A DNA stretch of 64,000 nucleotides from Prunella strophiata (Eukaryota > Chordata > Aves > Passeriformes > Prunellidae). The translations under genes and the position numbers were made by a program. The DNA lies in the NCBI GenBank assembly GCA_036583965.1, contig JAZBQD010000018.1, positions 14,238,867 to 14,302,866 on the forward strand. The letters are read 5' to 3'. How positions within the stretch are numbered: position 1 is the first letter of the stretch; each line of letters starts with the position of its first letter. The notes below the pieces were generated by a model. The model did no database searches and was not told where the DNA came from. It saw nothing but the letters and a program-made list of their open reading frames with translations. Of this stretch, positions 1 to 13,900 are shown one piece after another.

Positions 1-3000
1 TGATTTTGATCACCCAGTACAATTTTTTTTTGTCAGCAGTAGGTTCTGTCACTTTGCTGTTCACTAACATTTTGAGTTGTTGGGTTTTTTAAAATGTTTA
101 CACAACAAATTCTGCCTTAGATCCCTGTTGAATTCACTATTGATGTTTCTCCATAATGAAAATCAACCCATCTATTTTTATCTTTATTTTCTGTCTTTAA
201 CTAGTTGTTAATCTAGGGGAGATATCTGAAGCATTCTGGGAATCTAATCAGCCAGGTAATAGTCATTCAGATCTCTTGTATTCCTCAAAAGAAAATAACC
301 TCAAGGAGACCTCTACAGAAGTGATCTTGATTTCTTTTCTTCATTATAACATTTTAATTTACTTATCTGTCATTATATCCTTTATTAGAGTTGTAGCTAA
401 TTTGCCTGGTATGAAAGTCAGATTTTTACTGGTCTCTCCTCCCATGACACATTCTTGGTTTTAATTAATGTCTTGTTTAGCACTTCATGTCACTCGTGTA
501 CTGAGGCTGATTTAAGCAATACCTTTGTACATGTCCTTTAAACCTCTTGAGCAAATACTACTTTCTTGCCTGATTGATTTCTCAGCTTGTTCTAATCCTA
601 CTTTAACAGTGTTTTGGTTTGAAACTGTTCCTCTCTTATCTAGAAAATAAGAATGCTGATCTCTGCTGGAGGTCTTCCTTAGTGACCTCTGTCCCAAGAA
701 TATATTTCATCTTTCTGCTGTTATCTTCTGTTCCATGAGTTCTCATTCAACTTTTGTGTGTGTGTGTTTGTTTTTCTGGGGAAAAAAAAAGAATAAATAT
801 GTAATTGTGCTTTCCCCCACTATTTTGTTCTTAAAGACACAAATAGAAATAGGAGAACAATAACAATCTGTGGAGACGTGATGCTTGATATCAGTGCTCT
901 GTTATTTTTGTGTGGTCATCGTAAAATAAACCACTGGGTTAAGTTGTACTTTTATGCCCATACCCTGAAAACTTCCAGCTGTTGTATTTTTAAAAATTCT
1001 CTCTGATATCTTGGCACCAAGAAAGTTCACATTGGAGTTCAGTTTAAAGCCAGGCAGTCATCAGCTGTTCCTAGGTGCAGTGAGGGGATGGAGTTGATGT
1101 TCGTGTGCTACAGCAGAGAGCAGCTTTCTGTGTCAGTGGCAAATGAGCAGGATTCAGTGATTGCAAAACAGCTGCAGCCTCCTGGGCTATCCAGGGGAAA
1201 TTCTGACATGCATGTCAACCTAGAAAGGCCCTGATTCTGGTTTTAATTGAGAGCTATATATTAGAGACACCTGTACCTTCCTTCTTGCATTTTCAAAGTT
1301 CAGGGGAAGTTTCCCCAGTAATCAGTGTCAGAATACAACATCATGTGATTACTAAACTTTTTGTCACTTTCTGGTTTGCCCTGTATTGTCTTGTTCATTA
1401 TATTTTTGGAAAAAAAAATCTATATTGTTAATGACTATTTACACTCTTTTTTCCTTCATCATCTTTTCACATTTTTGCTGTCTTCAGAGTTTTCTTTCAT
1501 CTTTTTCCTGCAATGCTTTCCTGCTAGGGACTTCACTCCTTCTTCTCTCCTCACAGCACTGGTTAAATGATCAGAGATGAAGTTTGATTTGATAGTGAAG
1601 TGCTGTTATTTGAATTTAGGGATAACATCCTAATTGAAATGGGAATGGGAAAAGAGGCTTAATCAAGGATATTGCTTTAACTTGTCTGTAGAATCAGGCA
1701 TTAGATATTGGAAGAACATTCAAACCTCTTTGGGGAAACAAATGGAGGGAATAGTTCAGTGAGTGTCCTGGAAGGCTTTGGGTACTTGAGAGAAAGGGAG
1801 AGACAGAAATAGTTTGGAATGCATAAATGTGGTGAAGCAGTAGAAAGCTCCAGCACTCAGGAAAGAAAGAGTTGTATCTTCTGAAAGTTTTACCTGGTAG
1901 CCCAAAAAGTAGGAGCAGGGATTTGAAAGAAACAAAAAAATTCACTTTGTGATCCTTTGTGGCTCATTTTTGCCTGGTCTTCAGTCTGTACAGGAGTTCT
2001 GAAAGGTTCTAGGCTTGCTGGTTTGTTTTGGAGATTTCAGAAGATGTAATGTGTGCTCTGTGGTGTCTTGTGTGAGTTTTTCAAAATCAGGTTCAAAGCT
2101 GGCATATTACATTTTTGCCGACTCATATTTTCTCACAAGTGTATGATGTATGCTTGAATTAAGATGTCATGATTTATTTAAATGTCTGCAAAAAAAAAAA
2201 AAAATTAAAAATCCATGTCCTTTTTTCAACAGCTTAACCTTTAACCCTTTGTTTCACAGTGTCCTAAGACTGCTGTTTTTACTATTTACTTTCTGTATAT
2301 AGTGAAGACCTAAATTTATTTTTAAAAATACATAAAAGTATATAAGTATAAATTTAAACTTTGGTTGATGTTATACCCCTGTGGTTAATGAAGTGACTTG
2401 GGAAGTTTTACAAAATCAGGATTTAGTCCAGACCTGAACCAGTAGTTTGGCTTGTATTAGGTTGTTTGTTTACACTTATTTTTGGTGAATAGGTATGTCC
2501 TTAGCAAATCTATTATATACAAAACCATGAATTAGCATTGTCTTACAGAATTTAGTTGCCCATTAACAAATCCAGAACCCTTCAAAATAAATCTCTTGTT
2601 TCATAATTTAAACAACTTTACTAAAACTACTTTTAAGATGTCAGTAGCTGTTGTCTGTATTGAATTGCAAATCATTTGTGTGTGAGATTAAACTTCAGAT
2701 GAAGTTATAGGAATTTATTTTTTTTTGCTAAAGCATTACTTAAAAGCTCATGGGGACCTGTGTTGTAACTATTTCTAGCTGTGACATGTTGTTCCTGTAA
2801 AATCAGAAAACAATTTCATACTAAATTTGCCTTTTCATGTAATTGTTAATTGTGAAGCTACTTTGCCATTACAAATAATAATTTGAATGTAAATATATAA
2901 AGGAAATGTGTATTTGAGATGTCTGTACTTTTGAGATAGGTGAACTTAGTGATCTGTAAACAATGTCCTAGAAGACAGAGTGATTCCTCTTTCTGAATGC

Positions 3001-6000
3001 CCTCCTATACCAACTCTTGAAAGAAAAGTACAAAAAATGGATGCAAGATTGACATTTTTAAGTGCCAGCAAAAAAGCAGAAGAGAATATTCCTTTTTTTG
3101 AAGTGGTATCGCTTCTCACCTCTGCACTCAGGAAGGAATAAAACCATACAGAACTCAATACTCATCACAATGGTCTGATTAGTTTGCATATGGATAAGAT
3201 GCAAAAATTAACACTTAGATTTGGATTAGTATTTGAAAACTAATCTGAAAGTTATTTTATTAGCATATTAAACAATTATATTAACAAATAACACTACTGG
3301 TAAACAAACATGCAGTTTGAAGTTCATACCCAGAAGTAGAATGCACAAAAACTGACTTCTCTCTTCTTTCAAGTAAGCAAACTTGCACATAGGTTCAAAA
3401 TGTTTAATTTAATTACTACTGAAATTGAAGTCAATGACTAGAAAGGGAATCTAGAGCAAACATGCACTGCAGCTTACCCTAAAGGAAGAAATATTGGGCC
3501 AATGAAAGCAACCTATAGAGAATGGGAAATAACAGGCATGTGCTGGCATATTAGGAATATCTCTTCATAGATGTGCAAGTTTTATTTCACATTGTCCTCA
3601 CCCTTCTCAATAAGAATGACTGATAGCTTCACTTTGTGATTTCCCAGCTTTTAAGAGTCTATTTTTATTTATTTTTTATGACCAACCTTGCACTTGTTAA
3701 ATGTAATTTTTGCTTTATGTAACATAGAAAAAAGCACATCTGCAGTATGCTGTCCCATGAATTAACAAGAATGACTGGACATAAGACAAGAAATCCTTTA
3801 AAAACATATGTTCACATTAAATATCTGGGCTAGCTCAGTAAAGGAGGTCTTATGGGGTCATTTTTGATGCAGTGCAAGTAAACCATTTCTGCTCTTCTGA
3901 AATAGTTTCTTTCAGGTTTATATTGAGCTTGTATAATGACACATTACATTAATAAGGGCTTAGTTTGTACATTAGTCTTTTACATCTTGGATTCTTACTA
4001 AATCCTTGTTTTTACTAACTTGATGCTTAAGAGATATTGATTTCTGCTACACATGCCTATGGTGTTTATTTTGATATGTCTGGGATTAAAAACTAAATTA
4101 ACACGCATAATCAGTTTTCTTAGAATTAAAAAGGGTGCTTTGGTACCTTTGGTTACATTCTTCTGAAGAAAAAGGAGAGCAGAAGAGATGTGGTAAAAAA
4201 GGGATCAATTTATTCAATCACTGGGTATAAAAGCATTAGCCCTGGGAAAGGCCCTTCCTCTAAGAGCTTTAGCTGCCCAGTCTCACTTGTGTGGCACAAA
4301 ATAATTTGCATTTTTAGAGAAAATTCACGTCTTCTGCGAGCTCTAGTGAAACATGAATAAATTGCTTTCTTTTCCTCTTTTTCTGATTTTGTAAAGCTGA
4401 ATCCATTAGGGGCTGAGTCAAACTGTAATGAAAGAAAGGCAACAACTGAGATGATGGAAACCCGGGATCAGATTTCTTAGTAGTCCAAGCCCAGCTGTCA
4501 TGGCCTACGTGTCAAGTTAGTACTCTTTGGGGAGGCCTGGCAGTACATGTGAATATTTTTTTTTTAACTGCTGTGTTACAACAGGTCTCTAAAGCAGCTA
4601 GGAATTAAACAGAGATGCAGAGATTAAGAATTAAATAGGGCCACAGCAAACACTCCACCAGGGAGACTTGCACTGGGGCAAGTAAACCTTGCCAGGGCTG
4701 TTGCCCCACTGCCATGCCTGGCAGGCTCACCTGTGACCTGGAGACTCTGAAACCTCCAAGTGGAACTGTCTTATTCCAATTTATGGCAATGAATTTTGTC
4801 TATTACACCTTGTGAGCTCTGCTATGAGGTAGGGCTGTGGTTTGATCAGAACATACAGATCCCAGCATGGATTTAAAGCCAATTACTGTTTTTATAAGGA
4901 AGACCTGGTGTCAAAGCACCAAACATTCATCTGAATAAGACTGATGTTAAATTATCAAATTACTGGTACCCAGACTCTTCTACCTAGTGCTTGGAATTTA
5001 TCCAGCTTCCAAAGAGACTCTCACATCCTCCCATGAAGAGGTGTGATGGCAGAGTCAAGGGGTCCCTGTCTGTAATAGATTCAGACACCTGAAATCATCT
5101 CAAGTTCACCGTTCACCTTGTGAATTTGGGAAAATTGTGGTATTTTTCAAACCTAAGATAATCTCATAAAATATTTCCTCAGTTGTGGGAACAGTTTATA
5201 AAAAAATAAAATCTGCCAGAATCCCTATCAGACTTGTGCCCTGGTGGAAAAGTCCTTCCTTATTTCTCAGTTGGTGGCTTTGCATGATTTCTCTCATGTT
5301 AGGAAAGCATTTCAAACCAGCAGCATCTGGTGTCTGCCTGCACTTCCACTGGTGCCTTTGTGAGGGGCAGAACTGAGCAGCAACACCCAAAAAACCCTGT
5401 TTCCTTTTCTCTCCTTGCATTGTGGTTGTGGAAAAGATCCAAAAGAAGCCCAGGTCACCCATTGCTGCTATCCTTCCCTTGCACCTAGAAGTCCCTGCCT
5501 CCCCTCAGCTCTGTTAAGTGCCTGGGAGTACCTGCTGGTGATTCTCATCATGGTGGTCAAGGAGTGGAATGGGAGGGTGACATTTTTTACTTCATTAAGA
5601 CATTTTGCTTTCCTGCTGCATGCTTCTAATCTCTGCTGTTCCTTGAGCAAAACAGTGTGACTGGTATGGCATAATTCAAAGTGAATTTAAAATTTCTGAA
5701 GTCAAATGTTTTCTAAAAAGATCTGTTTTGAAGCAATTTGGCAAAGCTGACATAACCATGCTAACTTCAGTGAACCTGCATTGGCTGCATCAGTTGAGAA
5801 TTGGGCCCAGACTAGCCAGAGCATTTATTTTTAAATTCTAGCTTCTGCTGGCTTTTTCTTAAAAGTCTCTGTAGTTCTATAACTTTCTAAAGTAGCTCAC
5901 AAGTCTTGTGCTACTGCTAATAAAACAGAAAATCCATTTCCATTTTTCAGTGTAATCTTTTTTTCATGTGAATCTATTTCTCATCAAAAGAAGCGAGTGA

Positions 6001-8640
6001 CTGGCGTGAAAGCTGGAGCTCTCTACTTAGCTGTAAAGACAAGTCTTGGTCTTTCAAGTTGTCACACGTTAGTCTGGGAGAGCATGGCCATAAAATCAAA
6101 AACTAGGAGGGGGAAACTAAACACCCTGTGTTGCTGTGGCCAGCAAAAGTATTGTTCCCAATGCCTGGTGAAGAGAATTAGGTCTGATTTCTGATTCTGT
6201 GTTTTCAATCTATTGGTAAAATCAGCAACAAAAGCTGAGACAAAGAAGTTTCTCCCAATCCTCTCCCATCTGCCAATGAGAGAGGGATGTCCTATAGCAC
6301 ACCAGTGTCAGCATGTGTCACTGCAAGGACCCTGCATAAACCAAGACCTTAATTTCCAGCAGCTGTTTTTGTTGGTTATTTTTAAAAGATAAGTAGGAAC
6401 ACTTTTCTTCAGTCTTAGAGGGGAGCAATATTCTCCCCAGACAAGCTCAGTTACAAGAAAATTGATACTTCCATAAGGGATTCCATACCTTCTTTTTAAA
6501 GAACATCATCTTCCAGGCACTTCCCTACATCTCCTCAGGCAGAAAGGATGCACTCATGCCCAGGGTGCCTTAGAAGATGTAAAGCTAAAGTCAGGTAAGG
6601 AGAAAAAAATCTCCACTGGCATTCCTGTTTTTTCTTGTAGCAGATTCATTGCTGGGATTTCTCTGCTTCTGCTTCTGTACCCAGGTCATACCTTTGGCTA
6701 AGCTCTTGGAAGTCAGTTTCCCAGGCAAAAAAAAACCCTGCATTTTAGAGACCTCAGATGACAAACAGTTTACAAGCCACCAGGCAGAGTCATCATTGGA
6801 GATGCTGAAAGTCTCAGCCATGAAAAAGTGCTCTTACAAGTGTAATTATAGAAGAGCAGGGTAAACTTTCAGAGACCAGAAACCAGCAGAGTCAAACCAA
6901 AAAAGAATTCATAAAGAATGAGAGCTGCAGAACAAGAAACTCTCAACAAAATTACACAGGATGCTCATGTCAAAATACAGAGGTAAAGCAGAAAGAACTA
7001 AAATCAGAGATATTCTAAGTCAGAGCAGTCTGATACTGTATTTGAACCTCAGTATGATGATGGCATACAGTTAAGCAAGAGGAGGTGCTTAAGTAATCTG
7101 TGTTTCCCAGCTTTCCTCCCCTGGGACACCTTTAAGGAACCTGAATTTCAGAGAAAGGAGTGCTAACCACTCTGTGACAGCCAGGTCCTTTGAAGACACA
7201 TCAAGCTGCATATTCAGAAATAAATATTACACACTGCCAGTGAGCAGCTCTTCTCAGTGTTTTGCTCAGTGGGTAGAAGATGGTGTTCACAAAAGGCAGG
7301 TATGAACTGTCCTGCTATGCTGTCTTGCAGGTTTTAATAGTGCCTTTATACCAAGTACTTAACAGACAAAGTGCACTGTGTCTGAGTAAAGGAAAAAGTA
7401 CAAGGCTTTATGTGTAGTCATACACAAAAGTTGCACAGTAAATGCAAAAAGTAGATTCTCCAGCATAATATTTAAATTTACAGTAAAAGGACTGCAGTGA
7501 ATTCGGGGAAGACAGCAAGAATTTTTCAGTGTAGTGGCTTTATTATGACTTGGTGTCAGAATTGTCACTGTGCCTGAAATCTGTGTTTTCACAGCTACAG
7601 TACTTTATTTACTAAGCACCCAATATACCTGGCTTTGCTTTTTTTTAAAGTAGCCATGATAATTCTGCACACAAATTAGGAACAAATATGCCACTTCTGT
7701 TATGATCATTATGTTGTCAGAAACATCAGCCCACTTACTGCTTCTTTGCCCTTTGCAATGAGAGTAGATTTCATTCATAACTCTAAAGGTCTGTGTTAAA
7801 ACTTTGATGCAATATCATTGAGATAGACACATTTCTGTAAAAGTCTATAGGAATGCCTCTAAAAATACTGGTAGATGTTCTTTGAGACAATAAACTGCCT
7901 CTTCTGTGGGCAAGGTAAGGGTTTCCTTTCATATGGATTTCTGAGTAGATTTCAGGCTCAGGCTTTAGATAGGCAAAGATATTGGTAATAGAAGTGTTTT
8001 TATACTCCATGTGTGTTCTCTCCTTACCAGCTCCTCAGCCAAGAGCGAGTTTGGCTTCTACCACTAAGAAGTACTACAAGAGTAGGCAGCCATCCTTTGC
8101 TCAGAAATTTTCTTTCTCAGCAGGTCCCCCCAGGACTTGTCCTGTCTTTAGGAGACAGCATGTAGGTTGCAGTTGTGATCATTCTGCAGCTGGAGGGAGG
8201 CTGAAAGAAAAGAAACCCTTCTCTAGGCCATTTGGGAATTCTACTTTGCACTGTGGAAACTTTGATTAACCAGCTGGGCAGATGCTCACCTGCTTTGTGC
8301 TGCTGGAAAACTTTGCCTTTGACTGAGAATATTTCAAGACACTAAATGGCAAATACAAAGGCAAGCCAGAGACAAGATGCTGTACTTAAATTTTAGGCTA
8401 ATAGTTTGGATTTAATGTAGAATTTGTTGACAGTAAAGGTAAAACTATAAGCTAAAAACTGGCAGCAATTTTGTTCAGGTTTTTTTCATTTTTTAAGTGA
8501 TCTTCTTGATGATTGTTTTCCAAAGCTGATTTTTCTGTGTTGCAAATATTTTGTAGAATTTTTGTGATCTCTAACTTCCAGATAAACAAAAGACAGGGTG
8601 TCATATTTTGGCCTTGAGAAAAATCCCTGGTTTTCTATCT
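1..8640. other. AT-rich non-coding region, no gene recognised
   Basis: Unique AT-rich DNA with short A/T runs and a (TG)n stretch near 757. All open frames are short (up to about 95 codons) and show no known domain. One weak exon-like block of 39 nt (217-255) and an acceptor-like site at about 8026 are noted but not called. It may be intronic or 3' flanking DNA of the next gene (TTC29 by mammalian synteny), but no TTC29 exon was found. Confidence 0.6.
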
Positions 8641-8644
8641 ACAG

Positions 8645-8751
8645 TCGACAATTTGGTCTGATAGAGCTGTTACTTAAAATTGATATTCAACAAATGGTAT
8701 GTGCAAAAGATGTCACAGATGAATGTGTAACAATGCACAGAACTGAAAAAG
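8645..8751 (+). CDS. Isolated exon-like block, unidentified
   Basis: A 107-nt block sits between acceptor TTTTCTATCTACAG and donor AAAAAG|GTAAGA, both good matches. A single frame is open (RQFGLIELLLKIDIQQMV...), entering in phase 2 and leaving in phase 1. The phases do not join directly to the hypothetical exons at 11.0-14.8 kb. Same-strand position leaves open an undetected intermediate exon. It may be a chance exon or part of a non-coding RNA. Confidence 0.25.
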
Positions 8752-9639
8752 GTAAGATCAAGAGAGATTTCCATTGTTGTACAAATGTCTGCAACATGCC
8801 CGAACTACGGAAGAGAGGAAGATGAATTTGTCTGAGAACTGTTGAACATGAGTAAGTAAACAATGGAAGTTATTAGTCAGGGAAAAATTCATATTCCTGT
8901 TAGGTTTTCTCACCCAAACCAGAAAAACCTTGCACTTTCCTTTTAGTGCCATAGTCTGAGTAGGCTCTTCAAAGCTTATAAAATAAATTCTGCTTCTCAT
9001 TCATAAACTTGCCCATCTGTGAAGCCTTTATTCAGAGGAAATCTACCTGCTCAAGTGCTTGCTGTAGTTCATTAAAGGCTCCCATTTGTACTCATAAAGA
9101 CTCATTCACTTGCCCTGAATAATATATATGGTGTGCTGAAAGAGAACCAACTCTTGCATTTACAATCTAAATTAAACAACTTTGTCTAATAAAAGAAGCA
9201 CTGTCTCACTTCCACTAGGCCATAAGCCCTAAGGGTCTTGTATCTGCGTGTTTATTATTTATTTCTTTTTGCCAAATTGTCCTTCAAGGATCTGAAAGCT
9301 GAGAGAACCGAGCCACCTAAATTGTTTCTTTCCTTGCCTGCTTAGAAGGACAGAGGCAAGCATGGGCACAACTGTACTGAAGCAAATTCTCATCCATAAA
9401 CTTATTCTAAAATGCAATTGGATGATCTTCTGTCTTTTTCTCAGTCCCACCTTCTAACCTTCCTCATCTTGAGAGTCCATCTCTATTATGTGTGGCTTTT
9501 CCAAATGCCCATGATTAATAACTGCTGTGATTCATTAGCCTGTGTTGTTGGCAGTGTTTCCCCAATGGGAGCATTTGCTATCTAGGGATAGTCCATGATT
9601 GCTCTGCCTCCTGGAACAGTAAGATGCTTTCAATCTAAT

Positions 9640-10860
9640 GCGCTGTCCATGTTTTAGCATAAAATAATATTAAGGCATCCACATAATGGAACCGTCTGAA
9701 GATCCATTTTATTAAGCACTGGGAGAAAATGCATGTGTGTTTGCATGTGCAAGGGAAGCATAATCACCAAACCTATTTCACCAGAAACGTCGTTTCTGCG
9801 AAGGTTTCACGTAAAGGCACAGCTATTTTGAGGTGTAGTTCTTCGGCTGTGAGCATGAAAAAATACTCCATAGCCAATATCTTACCTGGTGCAATTAACA
9901 TACTCAAATTATATACAGCCTATTCAAAGAAGGAAAAATAGGAAACAGAGGTAGGATTATGGTACTTTTTCCATTTTGCGGGTATTTATTTTAAATGCAA
10001 TCTACCTTCACATACAGAGCTGTACTGCTCTTAAAAGATTGCTGCTTCAAGTTTCTCCACATACCTTAACATAGCATGGACCCTTTTTACATTATATGAT
10101 CAACTTTTTGACAGTGCAGGGCCAGCACAGCTAATGGAATAATAGCCTGCAGGGTCCAGCTAAATGATATACGAATATAATCAACCTTTGTGATGACTAT
10201 TCAAAAGTAATCCCTTTAGCTTTCAACTGCAACATATATTTCAACCAGGCAAAGCCATATGAAGAAAATCTCTGCAGACTCCACTGATACAATATGGCCT
10301 TCATATCCCCACAGTGTGTTTGCTGCTCACAGTGAGTTTTAAATTTAAGGTAATGGCTACTGTATATTCATGTGAGCATAGAACAATACCTTTGATTTGT
10401 TGGAGAAATGTTACATTAGCTACCAAGGGCCCTATTCAGTAAACTTTGACACAACCCTTATATATGGTTTACTGTTCATTCTAAATGGAATATGCCTGAT
10501 AGAAATGGTTTGCATGCCCAAATTGTACAAATTCATTAATCTTTATATTAATAAAACTTCCAAGTACAACTGCCTCTATTCCAAGTTAACCAAGTCAGGA
10601 TACTTGGTTAAACAGGTAGGCCCTGTTTAGAACATGCTTCTAAAAGGCATTGCATCAATTTTCATTTATCAAGACAGAAAAATATGTTGGAAGATCATCT
10701 ACACGTAGGGGATGAGCATCTTGTTTGCAGTCATATTATTTTCTGCTCTATCTCTATTCCTACACCGTTACATCATTCTTCAGATTATATAACTCAAAGC
10801 AGCTGTGTGACCTTTAAAAATGCAAGTAAATTTTAAAATACAATAATGGGTTCTATCTCA
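9640..10860. promoter_or_regulatory. Possible conserved non-coding block
   Basis: About 1.2 kb of unique, repeat-free AT-rich sequence with balanced word use and several POU/homeodomain-like words (TTTGCATGC near 10509, ATTCATTAATC near 10531, ATTAATAAAAC near 10547). Texture suggests an ancient conserved element in a gene desert. Confidence is low without alignment. Confidence 0.25.
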
Positions 10861-10995
10861 TCAGCTGTGTACCACCGACATGGTAATACATCGAGATAGT
10901 CTTGCTTTCTCTCCCTTTTGTGACAAAACATGCAGTATTGGCTAGTAGTGGATCTGAATACATGGAAGTAATTCTGTTAAAAGAAAATAGATGTA

Positions 10996-13900
10996 ATGAA
11001 AATGCTGTGTTGCCTTATATTTCTACTTTTGTATGTACACTATAGTCAGAGTTCAGTCTCATCAGCAGGAGTTGCAAATAGGGCCTTGTTTGTGTACAGG
11101 CACTTGAATCCATGTGAGAACATAACAGCATGTTACCATATCTTGTTTGAGGTGATGTGTTGGAGGATTCTGCTTAAGCAGGTGAGCTATAGTGGAGGAG
11201 TAGGAGAGACTGTGGGCTTTCCCTCTGTTTGTTTGCCATGGCACTTCTTGAGCCCACAGGAAACTACTGCATCCTCAGCATCCTGCAGCAGGGAGTTGCA
11301 GTGATGAGGTGGCAGTGCACAAAGAAGCCCTTGCTTTGTATCCAAGCCTACCACCTCCTGCTTTCAGCAGACTACCTCATTTTTTCTATTTGGAAAACAC
11401 AGTGCAAAATGGTTTCTGGGTCACCTCGTGCTTGCTATGCTCAATCTTACTTTTGTCATCTTCTCAAAAAAATTATTTTTTTCTTTTTTCAAACTAGTTT
11501 CAGCTGAAACTATATACCTGCTATATACCTGAAACAATAATCCTCTTATTACTTCATCACTTCATGGAGCTTTCAATGGAATTCTTGTTTAATAAAGTCC
11601 AACAGTCTTTGAATAATGCAAACCTTGGATTTGAATGGATTCCCACATAGGCATGCAGTCTCAGGGTGTTGTCTGTTTCATTTTCTTTATAATCTTTTGA
11701 CAGAATGGTGCCTAAAATTCCTGTCCTCTCTGGTGTTAGTTGTAGCTTCAGTCTTTGTGGGTGTGGCCTTCATTCTTTTGTATGGCTTTTCACTAATCGT
11801 ATAATGTAAAGGAGTTGCAGCCCTGCATTGTTTTCTCCCAAAAACATCATGAAATAATGAGATTTTTAGAAGTGTAGTGTTCTGTAGATAGATACATGGA
11901 AACAGAAGGAACAGAGATACCACTTCTAGCTGCACTGAAAATCTGACCAGACAATTTTAATTATATTTTATCAACAACAGTGGTAATCTGTCAGGGACAT
12001 CCTATTATGATTAATTATATTTACATTCTATTAATACATATTAATGTTATCTCCACATTTTGCACAATAAGATGGAAGGAGAATGCTTGATGATGTGATC
12101 TGTGGTGGTATATATGTATTATCATTATGAATATGAGATGCTTTTATTGTTTCCAAATAGCATAGGCCAAACAAATGCCAAGAAAACATTTATGGCTCAG
12201 TATTCCATCAGTTATCCTTTATATGCTTAATATATGCTGGGAGGGCAGAGCTGTTAATCAGCCAATAATAGATTGGTGCCCAAGTGTGAAGGCAAAAGGC
12301 TGAAAGGTGCACGAGAAAAGCAATTTCTGCTGTAACTCCCCATCTGTCATGTGCACATCCCCACCATCTCTTGCACAGTGTCAGTGTCTGTAGCTGTCAG
12401 AGACACACTTTTTGTGTGTTTGCCTGGAAATACAGATGTTGCTGTAGCCAGCCACATTTTGGGCTTGAGTCACCCACTTTGCACCACTTTTCCACCAAAG
12501 TGCATCCACTGGAAAGAGTACTAACACTGCACTGGTGTGAAGCTGGGGTAGGACAGCACAGTTCTGACCCCTGTGAGCACTTCTGGACTGTCTGGGGCTC
12601 TGGGCTGCTTGCCATTAGCTAGTGGAGTTTCTAAACCAAACCAAGTCATGCAGCTTTTATTAGATTTTTTTCATTTAAAACTTGGTCTGCTAGGAAAGGA
12701 ATTCCCATTCATTTACTTTAGGCCTGGTTTCAGAATGTGTCAGCTGGAATAACTCCATTGTTAAATACAGAGTAAACCACTAGCACACACTGCCCTCATA
12801 CAAAATTGGACTCCATATGGGAATGCTAATTCTCAGATATTCTTCATAGATTTACTTATCCTGTTTTTACTTGCATGCAACTATGGATAAAGTCCCAGTT
12901 AGCAACTATACTTAATAAAAGCCCGTGAAATGACAAAACAGAAATTTTATTGAGTCATGAGTGGTCCAGTAATTTTAATCTGTTCCAGACATTACACCAG
13001 CAAAGACACTGCTTCAAATATTATTTTTAACTCCCACCAGAACTGGATGATTTATTTTGGCCATGAGTTAAATTATGATGCCAAACAAACACCGTTGGTA
13101 TTGCTGTGACTGAAAGCTAAAGTCCAGTTTAAGACATCACAGTACAAAGAGGTAGTGACGAATTGAGGAGAATCCAGTTAAGAAAAGATTAATTCCTTTC
13201 AAATATTGAAGAGACTGTGTTTGCTTAGCCTCCAAAAGAGAAGATTAGGGAAAGGAAAATAGTCTCTCAAGCTATAAGGAGTTATTCTGAAAGAGGGCCT
13301 GTTCCCTTGCTCTTTGTGTCTGCAAGACAAGAACAAGAGAAAAATCAGTTTAATTTGCAATAAATATTTATCTTAAGTATTAGGGAAGAAACAGAGCAAT
13401 AAGGCTGTGAAGCACTGAAACAGAGAGATTAGGGATGTTGTGAAACAGCCTTCATCAGAAGCCTTGGAGAATAAATGTCAGGGATGGACTAGATATATAT
13501 GTGTGCTTTCTTCATTTGAGGAGGTGAAGCAGATCAGTGGTTCCCAAAATAAGGAACAATGCCCCAGGGATGTTGTAGGTGGAACGAGGCAGAGGGAGGT
13601 GTGTTGCTGGGGAGTCCCTGGGAATGGAGCAGAAAGTACAGCCAGGAGGTGGGAGTTTGGTGTGGAAACGGAGGGAGGAAGGAATGAGACAGCATCACTG
13701 GAGCAAATGAACTCTGTGGCTGTCAAGAACTGCAGAGTCAATCCATGACTTCCCAGCCACCTGTTCCCTGATCACATCCCATGAGGAAGACTCCACTGAG
13801 AGGCTGCAGCTTTCTTTTGCTTCCTGCACTGCTCAATTCCTCCCCTGCATGGTGTTCCTCCTGCCTGCCATCTTTCAGTGCTGTCTTGGCCATTGTCTTC

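Noticed and set aside
217..255. 39-nt exon-like block (ends CCAG|GTAATA)
   Set aside because: Too short and isolated; splice sites of this quality are expected by chance.
8027..8130. Block after CTCTCCTTACCAG with an open frame
   Set aside because: Good acceptor, but no donor gives a phase that joins the next exon-like block at 8645.
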